64,000 nt of DNA from Pseudomonas entomophila (GTDB taxonomy: Bacteria > Pseudomonadota > Gammaproteobacteria > Pseudomonadales > Pseudomonadaceae). The stretch covers positions 5,563,501-5,627,500 of the forward strand of contig NZ_CP063832.1 in the NCBI RefSeq assembly GCF_023277925.1, given 5' to 3'. Positions 25,909 to 35,716 of the stretch are shown piece by piece (positions within the stretch are counted from its first letter, which is position 1; every line of letters starts with the position of its first letter). Made by a program: the position numbers and the translations under genes. A model generated the notes under the pieces. That model did not search any database and had not been told where the DNA came from. It saw only the letters and a program-made list of their open reading frames with translations.

Positions 25909-26778
25909 ATGAGCGAAGAAACCAACGGCCCCTTGGCGAACGAACCTGTAAAGGGCGCGACGCCTGCCATGGCACCCCCGATCGTGGCTTCGGCGGCCAA
26001 GCGTATCCAGGCGTTCACCGGCGATCCGGACTTCATGACCTCCCTGGCCCGCGGCCTGGCGGTGATCCAAGCCTTCCAGGAGCGCAAGCGGCACCTGACC
26101 ATCGCCCAGATCAGCCATCGCACGGAGATCCCCCGCGCGGCCGTGCGCCGTTGCCTGCACACCTTGATCAAGCTGGGCTATGCGACCACCGATGGCCGTA
26201 CCTACTCGCTGCTGCCCAAGGTACTGACGCTGGGCCATGCCTACCTGTCCTCGACCCCGCTGGCGGTTTCGGCCCAACCCTACCTGGACCGGATCAGCGA
26301 TCAGCTCCACGAGGCGGCCAACATGGCCACCCTCGAAGGTGACGACATCCTTTACATAGCGCGTTCGGCTACGGTGGAACGGCTGATTTCGGTGGACCTC
26401 TCGGTGGGCGGGCGGCTGCCGGCCTACTGCACGTCGATGGGGCGCATTCTTCTGGCGGCGCTCGACGACGCCAGCCTTCACGAATACTTGGAGCGCGCCG
26501 ACCTCAAGGCCCGTACCAGTCGTACCCTGCACGATCCGGAGTCGTTGTTCGCGTGTATCCAGCAGGTGCGTCAGCAGGGTTGGTGCGTGGTCGACCAGGA
26601 ACTGGAACAAGGGCTGCGTTCGATTGCAGTGCCGATCTACGATGCCTCCGGGCAGGTACTGGCGGCGCTGAATGTCAGTACCCATGTTGGGCGGGTCAGC
26701 CGCAGTGAGCTGGAGCAGCGTTTCCTGCCGATCCTGCTGGCGGCCAGCCGGGATCTTTGTCATCAGTTGTTTGGTTGA
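25909..26778 (+). CDS. pcaR: IclR-family regulator PcaR
   Basis: 289 residues. A disordered N-terminus of about 40 residues precedes an IclR winged-helix domain (LARGLAVIQAFQ, then IAQISHRTEIPRAAVRRCLHTL near residues 65-86) and a C-terminal GAF-like effector domain with VSVGGRLPAYCTSMGRILLAA near residue 160. PcaR responds to beta-ketoadipate and activates the pca genes while repressing itself. Assignment to PcaR rather than another IclR member rests on its place at the head of the pca cluster and on PcaR-type boxes before it and two other promoters. Confidence 0.94.
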   Translation: MSEETNGPLANEPVKGATPAMAPPIVASAAKRIQAFTGDPDFMTSLARGLAVIQAFQERKRHLTIAQISHRTEIPRAAVRRCLHTLIKLGYATTDGRTYSLLPKVLTLGHAYLSSTPLAVSAQPYLDRISDQLHEAANMATLEGDDILYIARSATVERLISVDLSVGGRLPAYCTSMGRILLAALDDASLHEYLERADLKARTSRTLHDPESLFACIQQVRQQGWCVVDQELEQGLRSIAVPIYDASGQVLAALNVSTHVGRVSRSELEQRFLPILLAASRDLCHQLFG

Positions 26779-26809
26779 CTCACCGAGTCTGACGGGCATG
26801 CAAAAAAAC

Positions 26810-26896
26810 TGTAGGAGCAACTTTAGCCGCGATGCAGGCATCGCTGTGCCTGGCACCCGATTCGCGGGTGATCGCGGCTGAAGCCGCTCCTACAGG
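26810..26896. repeat. REP pair, GCGGCTGAAGCCGC type
   Basis: A left arm, CTGTAGGAGCAACTTTAGCC, faces a right arm, GCGGCTGAAGCCGCTCCTAC. The left copy has drifted (AACTTTAG for GGCTTCAG). It lies just after pcaR and before the pcaK promoter. Confidence 0.85.
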
Positions 26897-26939
26897 TAAG
26901 TTATGCAGTACCTGAATCGAACAGCCCGCCTGCTTTCCT

Positions 26940-26954
26940 GTTCGATAAACGCAC
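26940..26954. promoter_or_regulatory. PcaR box upstream of pcaK
   Basis: GTTCGATAAACGCAC differs from the box at the pcaR promoter by one base (A for T). It is about 260 bases before the pcaK start, so a long leader follows it. Confidence 0.65.
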
Positions 26955-27203
26955 AATCTCGTTTGCAGCGAATTGCGCAGCTCACGCCTGCTGATTAATG
27001 TCTGTCCACGAGTCGGCTTTGCCGACCCGACAATAACAACAGGCCAAAAGGGCTCCCCATGAAAACGCCTCTATTGTTGTCGCGGCCGCACCCGCGCACG
27101 GTGCCACTGCTTTCAGGCTGATCCAGCGCCTGTATATCCGAGAAGTTTCCTGCCCCTGCGTTTTACTTTTACGCAGTCGCCTGCCTGCGCCTCTCTCCTG
27201 GAT

Positions 27204-27211
27204 AACAATAA
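27204..27211 (+). promoter_or_regulatory. Crc/Hfq-type CA motif overlapping the pcaK start
   Basis: AACAATAA fits the AAnAAnAA pattern used by Hfq with Crc to block translation in Pseudomonas. Its last base is the first base of the pcaK ATG, and no good Shine-Dalgarno is present there, so binding would cover the start region. Confidence 0.6.
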
Positions 27212-28557
27212 TGAACAAACCGCAATCCACCGTCGGCCACTGCCTCGACGTCCAGTCGTTCATCAATGACCAGCCTCTGTCGCGTTATCAGTGGCGGGTG
27301 GTCATCCTGTGCTTTCTGATTGTCTTTCTCGATGGCCTCGACACTGCGGCCATGGGCTTCATCGCCCCGGCCTTGTCCCAGGAGTGGGGGATCGACCGCG
27401 CCAGCCTTGGCCCGGTGATGAGCGCCGCGCTGATCGGCATGGTGTTTGGCGCGCTGGGTTCCGGCCCGCTGGCCGATCGCTTCGGGCGCAAGGGCGTGCT
27501 GGTGGCGGCAGTGCTGGTGTTTGGTGGTTTCAGCCTGGCTTCGGCCTACGCCAGCAATGTCGATCAGTTGTTGGTACTGCGCTTTCTCACGGGCCTCGGC
27601 CTGGGCGCGGGCATGCCCAATGCCACCACGTTGCTCTCCGAGTACACGCCGGAGCGTCTCAAGTCGCTGCTGGTGACCAGCATGTTCTGTGGTTTCAATC
27701 TGGGCATGGCCGGTGGCGGTTTCATGTCCGCCAAGCTGATCCCGGCCTATGGCTGGCACAGCCTGCTGGTGATCGGCGGGGTGCTGCCCTTGCTGTTGGC
27801 GCTGGTGCTGTTGGCCTGGCTGCCGGAATCGGCGCGTTTCCTGGTGGTGCGCAACCGCAGTGTGGACAGGATTCGCAAGACCCTGGCACCCATTGCGCCG
27901 ACGGTGGTCGCGCAAGCGTCGAGTTTCAGCGTGCCGGAGCAGAAAGCCGTTGCCACGCGTAATGTATTTGCCGTGATCTTCTCTGGAGCCTATGGCTTGG
28001 GCACCGTGCTGTTGTGGCTGACTTACTTCATGGGCCTGGTGATTGTCTACCTGCTGACCAGTTGGTTGCCCACTTTGATGCGCGACAGCGGGGCGAGCAT
28101 GGAGCAGGCCGCGTTCATCGGGGCGTTGTTCCAGTTTGGGGGCGTGCTCAGCGCGGTGGTGGTGGGCTGGGCGATGGACCGCTTTAATCCGCACAAGGTG
28201 ATCGGCCTGTTCTACCTGTTGGCCGGCGTGTTCGCCTACGCGGTGGGGCAGAGCCTGGGCAACATCACCCTGTTGGCGACCCTGGTGCTGATCGCTGGCA
28301 TGTGCGTCAACGGTGCGCAATCGGCCATGCCTTCACTGGCGGCGCGGTTCTACCCGACCCAAGGGCGCGCCACCGGGGTGTCATGGATGCTCGGGATCGG
28401 GCGGTTCGGTGCGATTCTGGGGGCCTGGAGCGGGGCGACGTTGCTTGGTTTGGGGTGGAGTTTCGAGCAGGTGCTGACGGCGTTGCTGGTGCCAGCGGTA
28501 TTGGCGACGGTAGGGGTGGTATTGAAGGGGCTGGTGAGCCACGCAGACGCGACCTGA
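27211..28557 (+). CDS. pcaK: 4-hydroxybenzoate/protocatechuate transporter PcaK
   Basis: 448 residues, twelve-helix major facilitator of the aromatic acid:proton symporter group. The family motif DGLDTAAMGFIAPAL lies in helix 1 near residue 36, the loop 2-3 signature GPLADRFGRKGVL near residue 86 and the second DR-type loop WAMDRFNPHKVIG near residue 322. PcaK imports 4-hydroxybenzoate and protocatechuate and aids chemotaxis to them. The cytoplasmic N-terminus of about 25 residues is typical. The CA motif over the start suggests catabolite repression. A short reading frame at 27059-27121 precedes it in the leader. Confidence 0.93.
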   Translation: MNKPQSTVGHCLDVQSFINDQPLSRYQWRVVILCFLIVFLDGLDTAAMGFIAPALSQEWGIDRASLGPVMSAALIGMVFGALGSGPLADRFGRKGVLVAAVLVFGGFSLASAYASNVDQLLVLRFLTGLGLGAGMPNATTLLSEYTPERLKSLLVTSMFCGFNLGMAGGGFMSAKLIPAYGWHSLLVIGGVLPLLLALVLLAWLPESARFLVVRNRSVDRIRKTLAPIAPTVVAQASSFSVPEQKAVATRNVFAVIFSGAYGLGTVLLWLTYFMGLVIVYLLTSWLPTLMRDSGASMEQAAFIGALFQFGGVLSAVVVGWAMDRFNPHKVIGLFYLLAGVFAYAVGQSLGNITLLATLVLIAGMCVNGAQSAMPSLAARFYPTQGRATGVSWMLGIGRFGAILGAWSGATLLGLGWSFEQVLTALLVPAVLATVGVVLKGLVSHADAT

Positions 28558-28573
28558 CTTGGCGCTGCCCACC

Positions 28574-28660
28574 CTGTAGGAGCCGGCTTTGCCGGCGAAC
28601 CAGGCAATGCGGTGGTTGGCACCGGCCTTGCCGGTGTTCGCCGGCAAGCCGGCTCCTTGA
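28574..28660. repeat. REP pair, GCCGGCTTGCCGGC type
   Basis: TGTAGGAGCCGGCTTTGCCG at the left, an inner imperfect copy around ACCGGCCTTGCCGGT, and GCCGGCAAGCCGGCTCC at the right. It separates pcaK from the CoA-transferase promoter. Confidence 0.85.
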
Positions 28661-28685
28661 GTGCATGCTGATCAAGGCAATAAAT

Positions 28686-28716
28686 GTTCGATAATCGAAC
28701 GATAGTGCGATTATCG
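28686..28716. promoter_or_regulatory. Double PcaR operator before the CoA-transferase operon
   Basis: GTTCGATAATCGAAC at 28686-28700 is followed after four bases by GTGCGATTATCG at 28705-28716, the inverted PcaR half-site. The first gene starts 100 bases downstream. The arrangement matches the inverted pair before pcaR. Confidence 0.75.
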
Positions 28717-28815
28717 GATTGTAACGCTGCCCGCATTCTCCTTAATCTGAGCCCATCGCAGCGATGCATGGGCCCGCTGCTCACTGACCCGACTCGTCCT
28801 GACCAGGAGTCTCCA

Positions 28816-29676
28816 ATGGCAGCAATCCTCTCGCTTCACGAGGCCGTGAAGCAGTTCATCCAGGATGGCGACAGCGTCGCCCTCGAAGGCTTCACCCACC
28901 TGATCCCGACCGCCGCGGGCCACGAGATCATCCGCCAGGGCAAGCGCGACCTGACCCTGGTGCGCATGACCCCAGACCTAATCTATGACCAACTGATCGG
29001 TGCCGGCTGTGCGCGCAAGTTGATCTTCTCCTGGGGCGGCAACCCGGGTGTCGGCTCGCTGCACCGCCTGCGCGATGCTGTCGAGAAGCAGTGGCCGCAT
29101 GCGATCGAGATCGAAGAGCACAGCCATGCCGACCTGGCCAACGCCTATGTCGCCGGTGCCTCCGGGCTGCCGTTCGCGGTGCTGCGTGCCTACGCCGGCT
29201 CCGACCTGCCCAAGGTCAACCCGTTGATCAAGAGTGTCACCTGCCCATTCACCGGCGAAGTGCTCGCCGCCGTGCCTTCGGTGCGCCCGGACGTCACCGT
29301 GATCCACGCGCAGAAGGCCGACCGCAAGGGCAATGTGCTGCTGTGGGGCATCCTGGGTGTGCAGAAGGAAGCGGCCCTGGCGGCCAAGCGCTGCATCGTT
29401 ACCGTCGAAGAGATCGTCGATGACCTCAATGCACCGATGAACGCTTGCGTGCTGCCGACCTGGGCACTCAGCGCGGTGTGCCTGGTGCCCGGTGGCGCCC
29501 ATCCGTCCTACGCCCATGGCTACTATGAGCGCGACAACCGCTTCTACCAGGCCTGGGACCCGATCGCCCGCAACCGCGAGACGTTCAGCACCTGGGTCGA
29601 TACCTATATCCGTGGCACCCAGGACTTCACCGAATTCCAGGCCAGGTTGGCCAGCACCGCGGAGGCCGCGCAATGA
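28816..29676 (+). CDS. catI: 3-oxoadipate CoA-transferase subunit A, CatI type
   Basis: 286 residues of the family I CoA transferases. With subunit B it moves CoA from succinyl-CoA to beta-ketoadipate. The N-terminal domain has VKQFIQDGDSVALEGFTHL near residue 10, then GGNPGVGSLHRLRD near residue 75. The length matches CatI-type subunits (about 280 residues) and not the classical PcaI (about 231). The start at 28816 has CAGGAG eleven bases upstream; longer in-frame sequence overlaps the PcaR operator and is rejected. It overlaps the next gene by ATGA, as expected for subunits made in equal amounts. PcaI is the functional synonym. Confidence 0.9.
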   Translation: MAAILSLHEAVKQFIQDGDSVALEGFTHLIPTAAGHEIIRQGKRDLTLVRMTPDLIYDQLIGAGCARKLIFSWGGNPGVGSLHRLRDAVEKQWPHAIEIEEHSHADLANAYVAGASGLPFAVLRAYAGSDLPKVNPLIKSVTCPFTGEVLAAVPSVRPDVTVIHAQKADRKGNVLLWGILGVQKEAALAAKRCIVTVEEIVDDLNAPMNACVLPTWALSAVCLVPGGAHPSYAHGYYERDNRFYQAWDPIARNRETFSTWVDTYIRGTQDFTEFQARLASTAEAAQ

Positions 29677-30451
29677 GCTACTCCACTTCCGAAATGATGA
29701 CCGTCGCCGCCGCCCGTCGCCTGCGCAACGGCGCCGTCTGCTTCGTCGGCATCGGCCTGCCGTCCAAGGCTGCCAACCTGGCGCGCCTGACCTCGTCGCC
29801 CGATGTGGTGCTGATCTACGAGTCCGGCCCGATCGGTGCCAAGCCCAGCGTGCTGCCGCTGTCGATCGGCGACGGCGAACTGGCCGAGACCGCCGACACC
29901 GTGGTGCCGACCGGGGAGATCTTCCGCTACTGGCTGCAGGGTGGGCGTATCGATGTCGGTTTCCTCGGCGCCGCCCAGGTCGACCGCTTTGGCAACATCA
30001 ACACCACCGTGGTCGGCGACTATCACGCGCCGAAGACCCGCCTGCCGGGTGCTGGCGGCGCGCCGGAGATCGCTGGCTCCGCCAAGCAGGTGCTGATCAT
30101 CCTCAAGCAGTCGCCACGGGCCTTCGTCGACAAGCTCGATTTCATCACCTCGGTCGGCCATGGCGAAGGCGGCGATTCGCGCAAGCGCCTGGGCCTGCCG
30201 GGGCAGGGGCCGGTCGGCATCATCACTGACCTGTGCATCATGGAGCCGGAAGCGGGGACCCACGAGTTCGTGGTCACCGCGATCCATCCGGGCGTGACCC
30301 GTGAGCAGATCATCGCCGCTACCGGCTGGCCCATCCGCTTCGCCGACGACGTGCAGGAAACCGCTGCACCGAGTGAAGTCGAACTGTCCGCCCTGCGTGA
30401 CCTTGAAGCCCGCACCGCCGCGGCCCATGGCCAGACGGCAGGAGAAGCCTG

Positions 30452-30452
<1 letters not shown>
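29673..30452 (+). CDS. catJ: 3-oxoadipate CoA-transferase subunit B, CatJ type
   Basis: 259 residues, the catalytic partner. The YESGPIG segment puts a glutamate near residue 50, where family I beta subunits hold the residue that forms the acyl-CoA intermediate. Other family blocks are [20 protein letters not shown] near residue 17 and [20 protein letters not shown] near residue 155. The length again fits CatJ rather than PcaJ (about 213). The ATG overlaps the subunit A stop, and its own stop overlaps pcaF. Confidence 0.9.
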
Positions 30453-31654
<1,202 letters not shown>

Positions 31655-31759
31655 TCCTGAACAAGGCCGCTTCCACACAGGGATCGGTGGCTTGAAGTGG
31701 AACGAGATTGTTACTGGGTATGTCTAGACTTTGCAGTGCCCCCCAGGAGTAAAAACACC

Positions 31760-33049
31760 ATGACTTCCAGCTACTACACCGGCGAAGAGCGCAGCAAACG
31801 CATCTTCGCCATCGTCGGCGCCTCGTCGGGCAACCTGGTGGAATGGTTCGACTTCTATGTCTATGCCTTCTGCGCGATCTATTTCGCCCCGGCCTTCTTC
31901 CCCTCCGACGACCCCACCGTGCAGTTGCTCAACACCGCCGGGGTGTTCGCCGCCGGCTTCCTGATGCGCCCCATCGGTGGCTGGATCTTCGGCCGCCTGG
32001 CCGACCGCCACGGGCGCAAGAACTCGCTGATGACCTCGGTGCTGATGATGTGCTTCGGCTCGCTGATCATCGCCTGCCTGCCCACCTACGCCAGTATCGG
32101 CGCCTGGGCGCCGGCACTGTTGCTGCTGGCACGGTTGATTCAGGGGTTGTCGGTGGGTGGTGAATACGGCACTACCGCGACGTACATGAGCGAAGTGGCC
32201 CTGCGTGGCCAGCGCGGTTTTTTCGCCTCGTTCCAGTACGTCACCCTGATCGGCGGCCAGTTGCTGGCGGTGCTGGTGGTGGTGATTCTGCAACAGCTGC
32301 TGACCGAGGAAGAACTGCGTGCCTACGGCTGGCGCATCCCCTTCGTGGTCGGCGCCATCGCCGCGTTGATCTCGCTGATGCTACGCCGCTCGCTGAAAGA
32401 GACCAGCAGCGCCGAGAACCGTCAGGACAAGGACGCCGGCAGCATCGGCGGCCTGTTCCGTCACCACACCGCTGCCTTCATCACGGTGCTCGGCTACACC
32501 GCCGGTGGTTCGCTGATCTTCTACACCTTCACCACCTACATGCAGAAGTACCTGGTCAACACGGCCGGGATGAACGCCAAGAGCGCCAGCTTCGTGATGA
32601 CCGGCGCGCTGTTCCTGTTCATGATTCTGCAGCCGGTGTTCGGCATGCTCTCGGACCGAATCGGCCGGCGCAACTCGATGCTGCTGTTCGGCGCCCTGGG
32701 CACGATTTTCACCGTGCCGCTGCTGATGGCGCTGAAGACCGTCACCAGCCCATTCATGGCCTTCGTGCTGGTGACCCTGGCGCTGTGCATCGTCAGTTTC
32801 TACACCTCCATCAGCGGCCTGGTGAAGGCCGAAATGTTCCCGCCGCAGGTGCGCGCCCTGGGGGTCGGGCTGGCCTACGCGGTGGCCAACGCGGTGTTTG
32901 GCGGTTCGGCCGAGTACGTGGCCCTGGGCTTGAAAACCATGGGCATGGAGAACACCTTCTACTGGTACGTGACCGCCATGATGGCGATAGCCTTCCTGTT
33001 CAGCCTGCGCCTGCCGAAGCAGGCGGCGTACCTGCACCATGATCATTAA
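31760..33049 (+). CDS. pcaT: MFS dicarboxylate/beta-ketoadipate transporter PcaT
   Basis: 429 residues of the metabolite:proton symporter group, with twelve helices. Helix 1 has the group signature [14 protein letters not shown] near residue 25. [18 protein letters not shown] lies near residue 75 and [18 protein letters not shown] near residue 128. PcaT of P. putida is the proposed beta-ketoadipate carrier. The ATG at 31760 is chosen because CAGGAG stands upstream and because it begins the conserved [16 protein letters not shown]; an upstream ATG would overlap the intergenic region after pcaF. Confidence 0.9.
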   Translation: MTSSYYTGEERSKRIFAIVGASSGNLVEWFDFYVYAFCAIYFAPAFFPSDDPTVQLLNTAGVFAAGFLMRPIGGWIFGRLADRHGRKNSLMTSVLMMCFGSLIIACLPTYASIGAWAPALLLLARLIQGLSVGGEYGTTATYMSEVALRGQRGFFASFQYVTLIGGQLLAVLVVVILQQLLTEEELRAYGWRIPFVVGAIAALISLMLRRSLKETSSAENRQDKDAGSIGGLFRHHTAAFITVLGYTAGGSLIFYTFTTYMQKYLVNTAGMNAKSASFVMTGALFLFMILQPVFGMLSDRIGRRNSMLLFGALGTIFTVPLLMALKTVTSPFMAFVLVTLALCIVSFYTSISGLVKAEMFPPQVRALGVGLAYAVANAVFGGSAEYVALGLKTMGMENTFYWYVTAMMAIAFLFSLRLPKQAAYLHHDH

Positions 33050-33058
33050 GGACATTGC

Positions 33059-34411
33059 ATGAGCAACCAGCTGTTCGATGCCTACTTCACCGCGCCGGCC
33101 ATGCGCGAGGTCTTCTCCGATCGCGGGCGGTTGCAAGGCATGCTCGACTTCGAAGCCGCCCTGGCCCGTGCCGAGGCGGCCGCAGGGTTGGTGCCGCACA
33201 CGGCGGTGATGGCCATCGAGGCGGCCTGCAAGGCCGAGCGCTACGATGTGCAGGCCCTGGCGCAGGCCATCGCCATCGCCGGCAACTCGGCGATCCCGCT
33301 GGTCAAGGCGCTGGGCAAGGTGGTCGCCAGCGGCGTGCCTGAAGCCGAGCGCTACGTGCACCTGGGCGCCACCAGCCAGGATGCGATGGACAGCGGCCTG
33401 GTACTGCAATTGCGCGATGCCTTGGCGCTGATAGAAAGCGACCTCGCCAAGTTGTCCGACACCCTGGCCCGTCAGGCATTGCAGCATGCCGACACGCCGC
33501 TGGTGGGGCGTACCTGGTTGCAGCACGCCACACCGGTGACGCTGGGTATGAAACTGGCTGGCGTGCTCGGCGCCCTGACTCGCCATCGCCAGCGCCTCAA
33601 GGAACTGCGTCCGCGCCTGCTGGTACTGCAGTTCGGCGGTGCCTCTGGCAGCCTGGCGGCATTGGGCAGCAAGGCCCTGCCGGTGGCCGAGGCGCTGGCC
33701 GAACAGTTGAAACTGACCGTGCCCGAGCAACCTTGGCACACCCAGCGTGACCGCCTGGTGGAGTTCGCGGCGGCGCTGGGCCTGATCGCCGGCAGCCTGG
33801 GCAAGTTCGGCCGCGATGTCAGCCTGTTGATGCAGACCGAGGCGGGCGAGCTGTTCGAGCCTTCCGCGCCAGGCAAGGGTGGTTCCTCGACCATGCCGCA
33901 CAAGCGCAACCCGGTGGGGGCGGCGGTGCTGATCGGCGCCGCCACCCGCGTGCCAGGGCTGGTCTCGACGCTGTTCGCCGCCATGCCCCAGGAGCACGAG
34001 CGCAGCCTGGGCTTGTGGCACGCTGAGTGGGAAACCTTGCCGGAGATCTGTTGCCTGGTCTCCGGCGCCCTGCGCCAGGCCCAGGTGATCGCCGAGGGCA
34101 TGGAGGTGGATACCGCGCGCATGCGCAGCAACCTCGACCTCACCCAGGGCCTGGTGCTGGCCGAAGCGGTCAGTATTGTCCTGGCCCAGCGCCTGGGGCG
34201 CGACCGTGCCCATCACCTGCTGGAGCAGTGCTGCCAGCGTGCGGTGGCCGAACAACGCCACCTGCGTGCCGTGCTCGGCGACGAACCGCAGGTCAGCGCC
34301 GAGTTGTCCGCCGATGAACTCGACCGCTTGCTCGACCCCACTCATTACCTTGGGCAGGCCCGCGTCTGGGTGGCGCGCGCCGTGGCCGAACATCAACGAT
34401 TCACATTCTGA
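33059..34411 (+). CDS. pcaB: 3-carboxy-cis,cis-muconate cycloisomerase
   Basis: 450 residues of the fumarase/aspartase superfamily. It closes the ring of beta-carboxymuconate made from protocatechuate. The substrate-binding motifs are LGATSQDAMDSGL near residue 102, AGRTWLQHATPV-like VGRTWLQHATPVTLG near residue 150 and the superfamily signature GSSTMPHKRNPVGAA near residue 276. A C-terminal helical domain completes the fold. It begins ten bases after pcaT with AAGGA in front and reads on into pcaD. Confidence 0.95.
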   Translation: MSNQLFDAYFTAPAMREVFSDRGRLQGMLDFEAALARAEAAAGLVPHTAVMAIEAACKAERYDVQALAQAIAIAGNSAIPLVKALGKVVASGVPEAERYVHLGATSQDAMDSGLVLQLRDALALIESDLAKLSDTLARQALQHADTPLVGRTWLQHATPVTLGMKLAGVLGALTRHRQRLKELRPRLLVLQFGGASGSLAALGSKALPVAEALAEQLKLTVPEQPWHTQRDRLVEFAAALGLIAGSLGKFGRDVSLLMQTEAGELFEPSAPGKGGSSTMPHKRNPVGAAVLIGAATRVPGLVSTLFAAMPQEHERSLGLWHAEWETLPEICCLVSGALRQAQVIAEGMEVDTARMRSNLDLTQGLVLAEAVSIVLAQRLGRDRAHHLLEQCCQRAVAEQRHLRAVLGDEPQVSAELSADELDRLLDPTHYLGQARVWVARAVAEHQRFTF

Positions 34412-34422
34412 AGGAGACCGCT

Positions 34423-35214
34423 GTGGCGCACCTGCAACTGGCCGATGGCGAACTGCATTACCAACTCGAAGGCCCAGCCGATGCCCCGGTGTTGGTGCTG
34501 TCCAACTCGCTGGGCACCGACCTGGGCATGTGGGACACACAGATTCCGGCCTGGACCGAGCATTTCCGGGTGCTGCGCTACGACACCCGTGGCCATGGCG
34601 CTTCCCTGGTCAGCAAGGGGCCGTACCGCATCGAGCAACTGGGCCACGACGTGCTCGCGCTGCTCGATGGGTTGGATATCCAGAAGGCGCATTTCATCGG
34701 CCTGTCCATGGGCGGGCTGATCGGCCAGTGGCTGGGCATCAATGCCGGCGCGCGCCTGCTCAGCCTGACCCTGTGCAACAGCGCGGCGAAGATCGCCAAC
34801 GACGAGGTGTGGAACACCCGTATCGACACCGTGCTCAAGGGCGGCCAGCAGGCCATGCATGACTTGCGTGACGCGTCCATCGCCCGCTGGTTCACTCCGG
34901 CCTTCGCCGCCGCCGAACCTGCGATCGCCCAGCGCATCACCGAGATGCTGGCGCACACCTCTCCCGCCGGCTATGCGGCCAACTGTGCCGCAGTGCGGGA
35001 TGCCGACTTTCGCGACCAGCTCAACCATATTCAGGTGCCAACCCTGATCGTTGCGGGCACCGCCGATGCGGTCACCACCCCCGAGCATGGCCGTTTCATG
35101 CAGGCCGGTATCCTCGGTGCCGAGTACGTCGAATTCCCGGCGGCGCATCTGTCCAACGTCGAGGTTGGTACGCCGTTCAGCCGCCGTGTGCTCGACTTCC
35201 TGTTGAGCCGATGA
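34423..35214 (+). CDS. pcaD: 3-oxoadipate enol-lactonase
   Basis: 263 residues, alpha/beta hydrolase. It hydrolyses beta-ketoadipate enol-lactone to beta-ketoadipate. The oxyanion segment SNSLGTDLGMWD is near residue 28, the nucleophile elbow GLSMGG near residue 92, an aspartate candidate in GTADAVTTPEH near residue 215 and the histidine in PAAHLSNVE near residue 240. It starts with GTG after AAGGAG. It is separate from pcaC here; in some bacteria the two are fused as pcaL. Confidence 0.95.
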   Translation: MAHLQLADGELHYQLEGPADAPVLVLSNSLGTDLGMWDTQIPAWTEHFRVLRYDTRGHGASLVSKGPYRIEQLGHDVLALLDGLDIQKAHFIGLSMGGLIGQWLGINAGARLLSLTLCNSAAKIANDEVWNTRIDTVLKGGQQAMHDLRDASIARWFTPAFAAAEPAIAQRITEMLAHTSPAGYAANCAAVRDADFRDQLNHIQVPTLIVAGTADAVTTPEHGRFMQAGILGAEYVEFPAAHLSNVEVGTPFSRRVLDFLLSR

Positions 35215-35224
35215 GGAGCCGCAC

Positions 35225-35617
35225 GTGGACGAGAAACAACGCTACGAAGCGGGCATGAAGGTGCGCCGCGCGGTGCTGGGCGATGCCCATGTCGACCGCA
35301 GCCTGGAGAAGCTCAACGACTTCAATGGCGAGTTCCAGGAGATGATCACCCGCCATGCCTGGGGTGACATCTGGACCCGCCCTGGGTTGCCCCGGCATAC
35401 CCGCAGCCTGATCACCATCGCCATGCTGATCGGCATGAACCGCAATGACGAACTCAAGTTGCACCTGCGCGCGGCCGCCAACAATGGCGTGACGCGCGAA
35501 GAGATCAAGGAAGTGATCATGCAGAGCGCGATCTACTGCGGGATCCCCGCCGCCAATGCCACGTTCCATCTGGCGGAGTCGGTGTGGGATGAGCTGGGCG
35601 TCGAGTCGCGCGATTGA
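35225..35617 (+). CDS. pcaC: 4-carboxymuconolactone decarboxylase
   Basis: 130 residues, all-helical AhpD-like fold. It decarboxylates gamma-carboxymuconolactone to the enol-lactone used by PcaD. Family blocks are AWGDIWTRPGLPRHTRSL near residue 40, ITIAMLIGMNRNDELKLHL near residue 60 and the EVIMQSAIYCGIPAAN segment near residue 95. The start is GTG with GAGGAG eight bases upstream. It is the last gene of the operon and is followed by a strong hairpin. Confidence 0.95.
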   Translation: MDEKQRYEAGMKVRRAVLGDAHVDRSLEKLNDFNGEFQEMITRHAWGDIWTRPGLPRHTRSLITIAMLIGMNRNDELKLHLRAAANNGVTREEIKEVIMQSAIYCGIPAANATFHLAESVWDELGVESRD

Positions 35618-35640
35618 TTGACCCGCCGGCCTGAAACGAA

Positions 35641-35676
35641 ACGAGGCCGCTGCCAGTTGAATGGCAGCGGCCTCGT
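35641..35676 (+). terminator. Strong hairpin at the end of the pca operon
   Basis: ACGAGGCCGCTGCCA and TGGCAGCGGCCTCGT form a perfect fifteen-pair stem with a six-base loop. There is no T-run, but its stability and place between convergent pcaC and the dehydrogenase gene point to termination or 3'-end protection for both. Confidence 0.8.
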
Positions 35677-35716
35677 TGCGTGATGCGGTGGTGTGGGCAC
35701 CACCGCTCAGGCGGGC

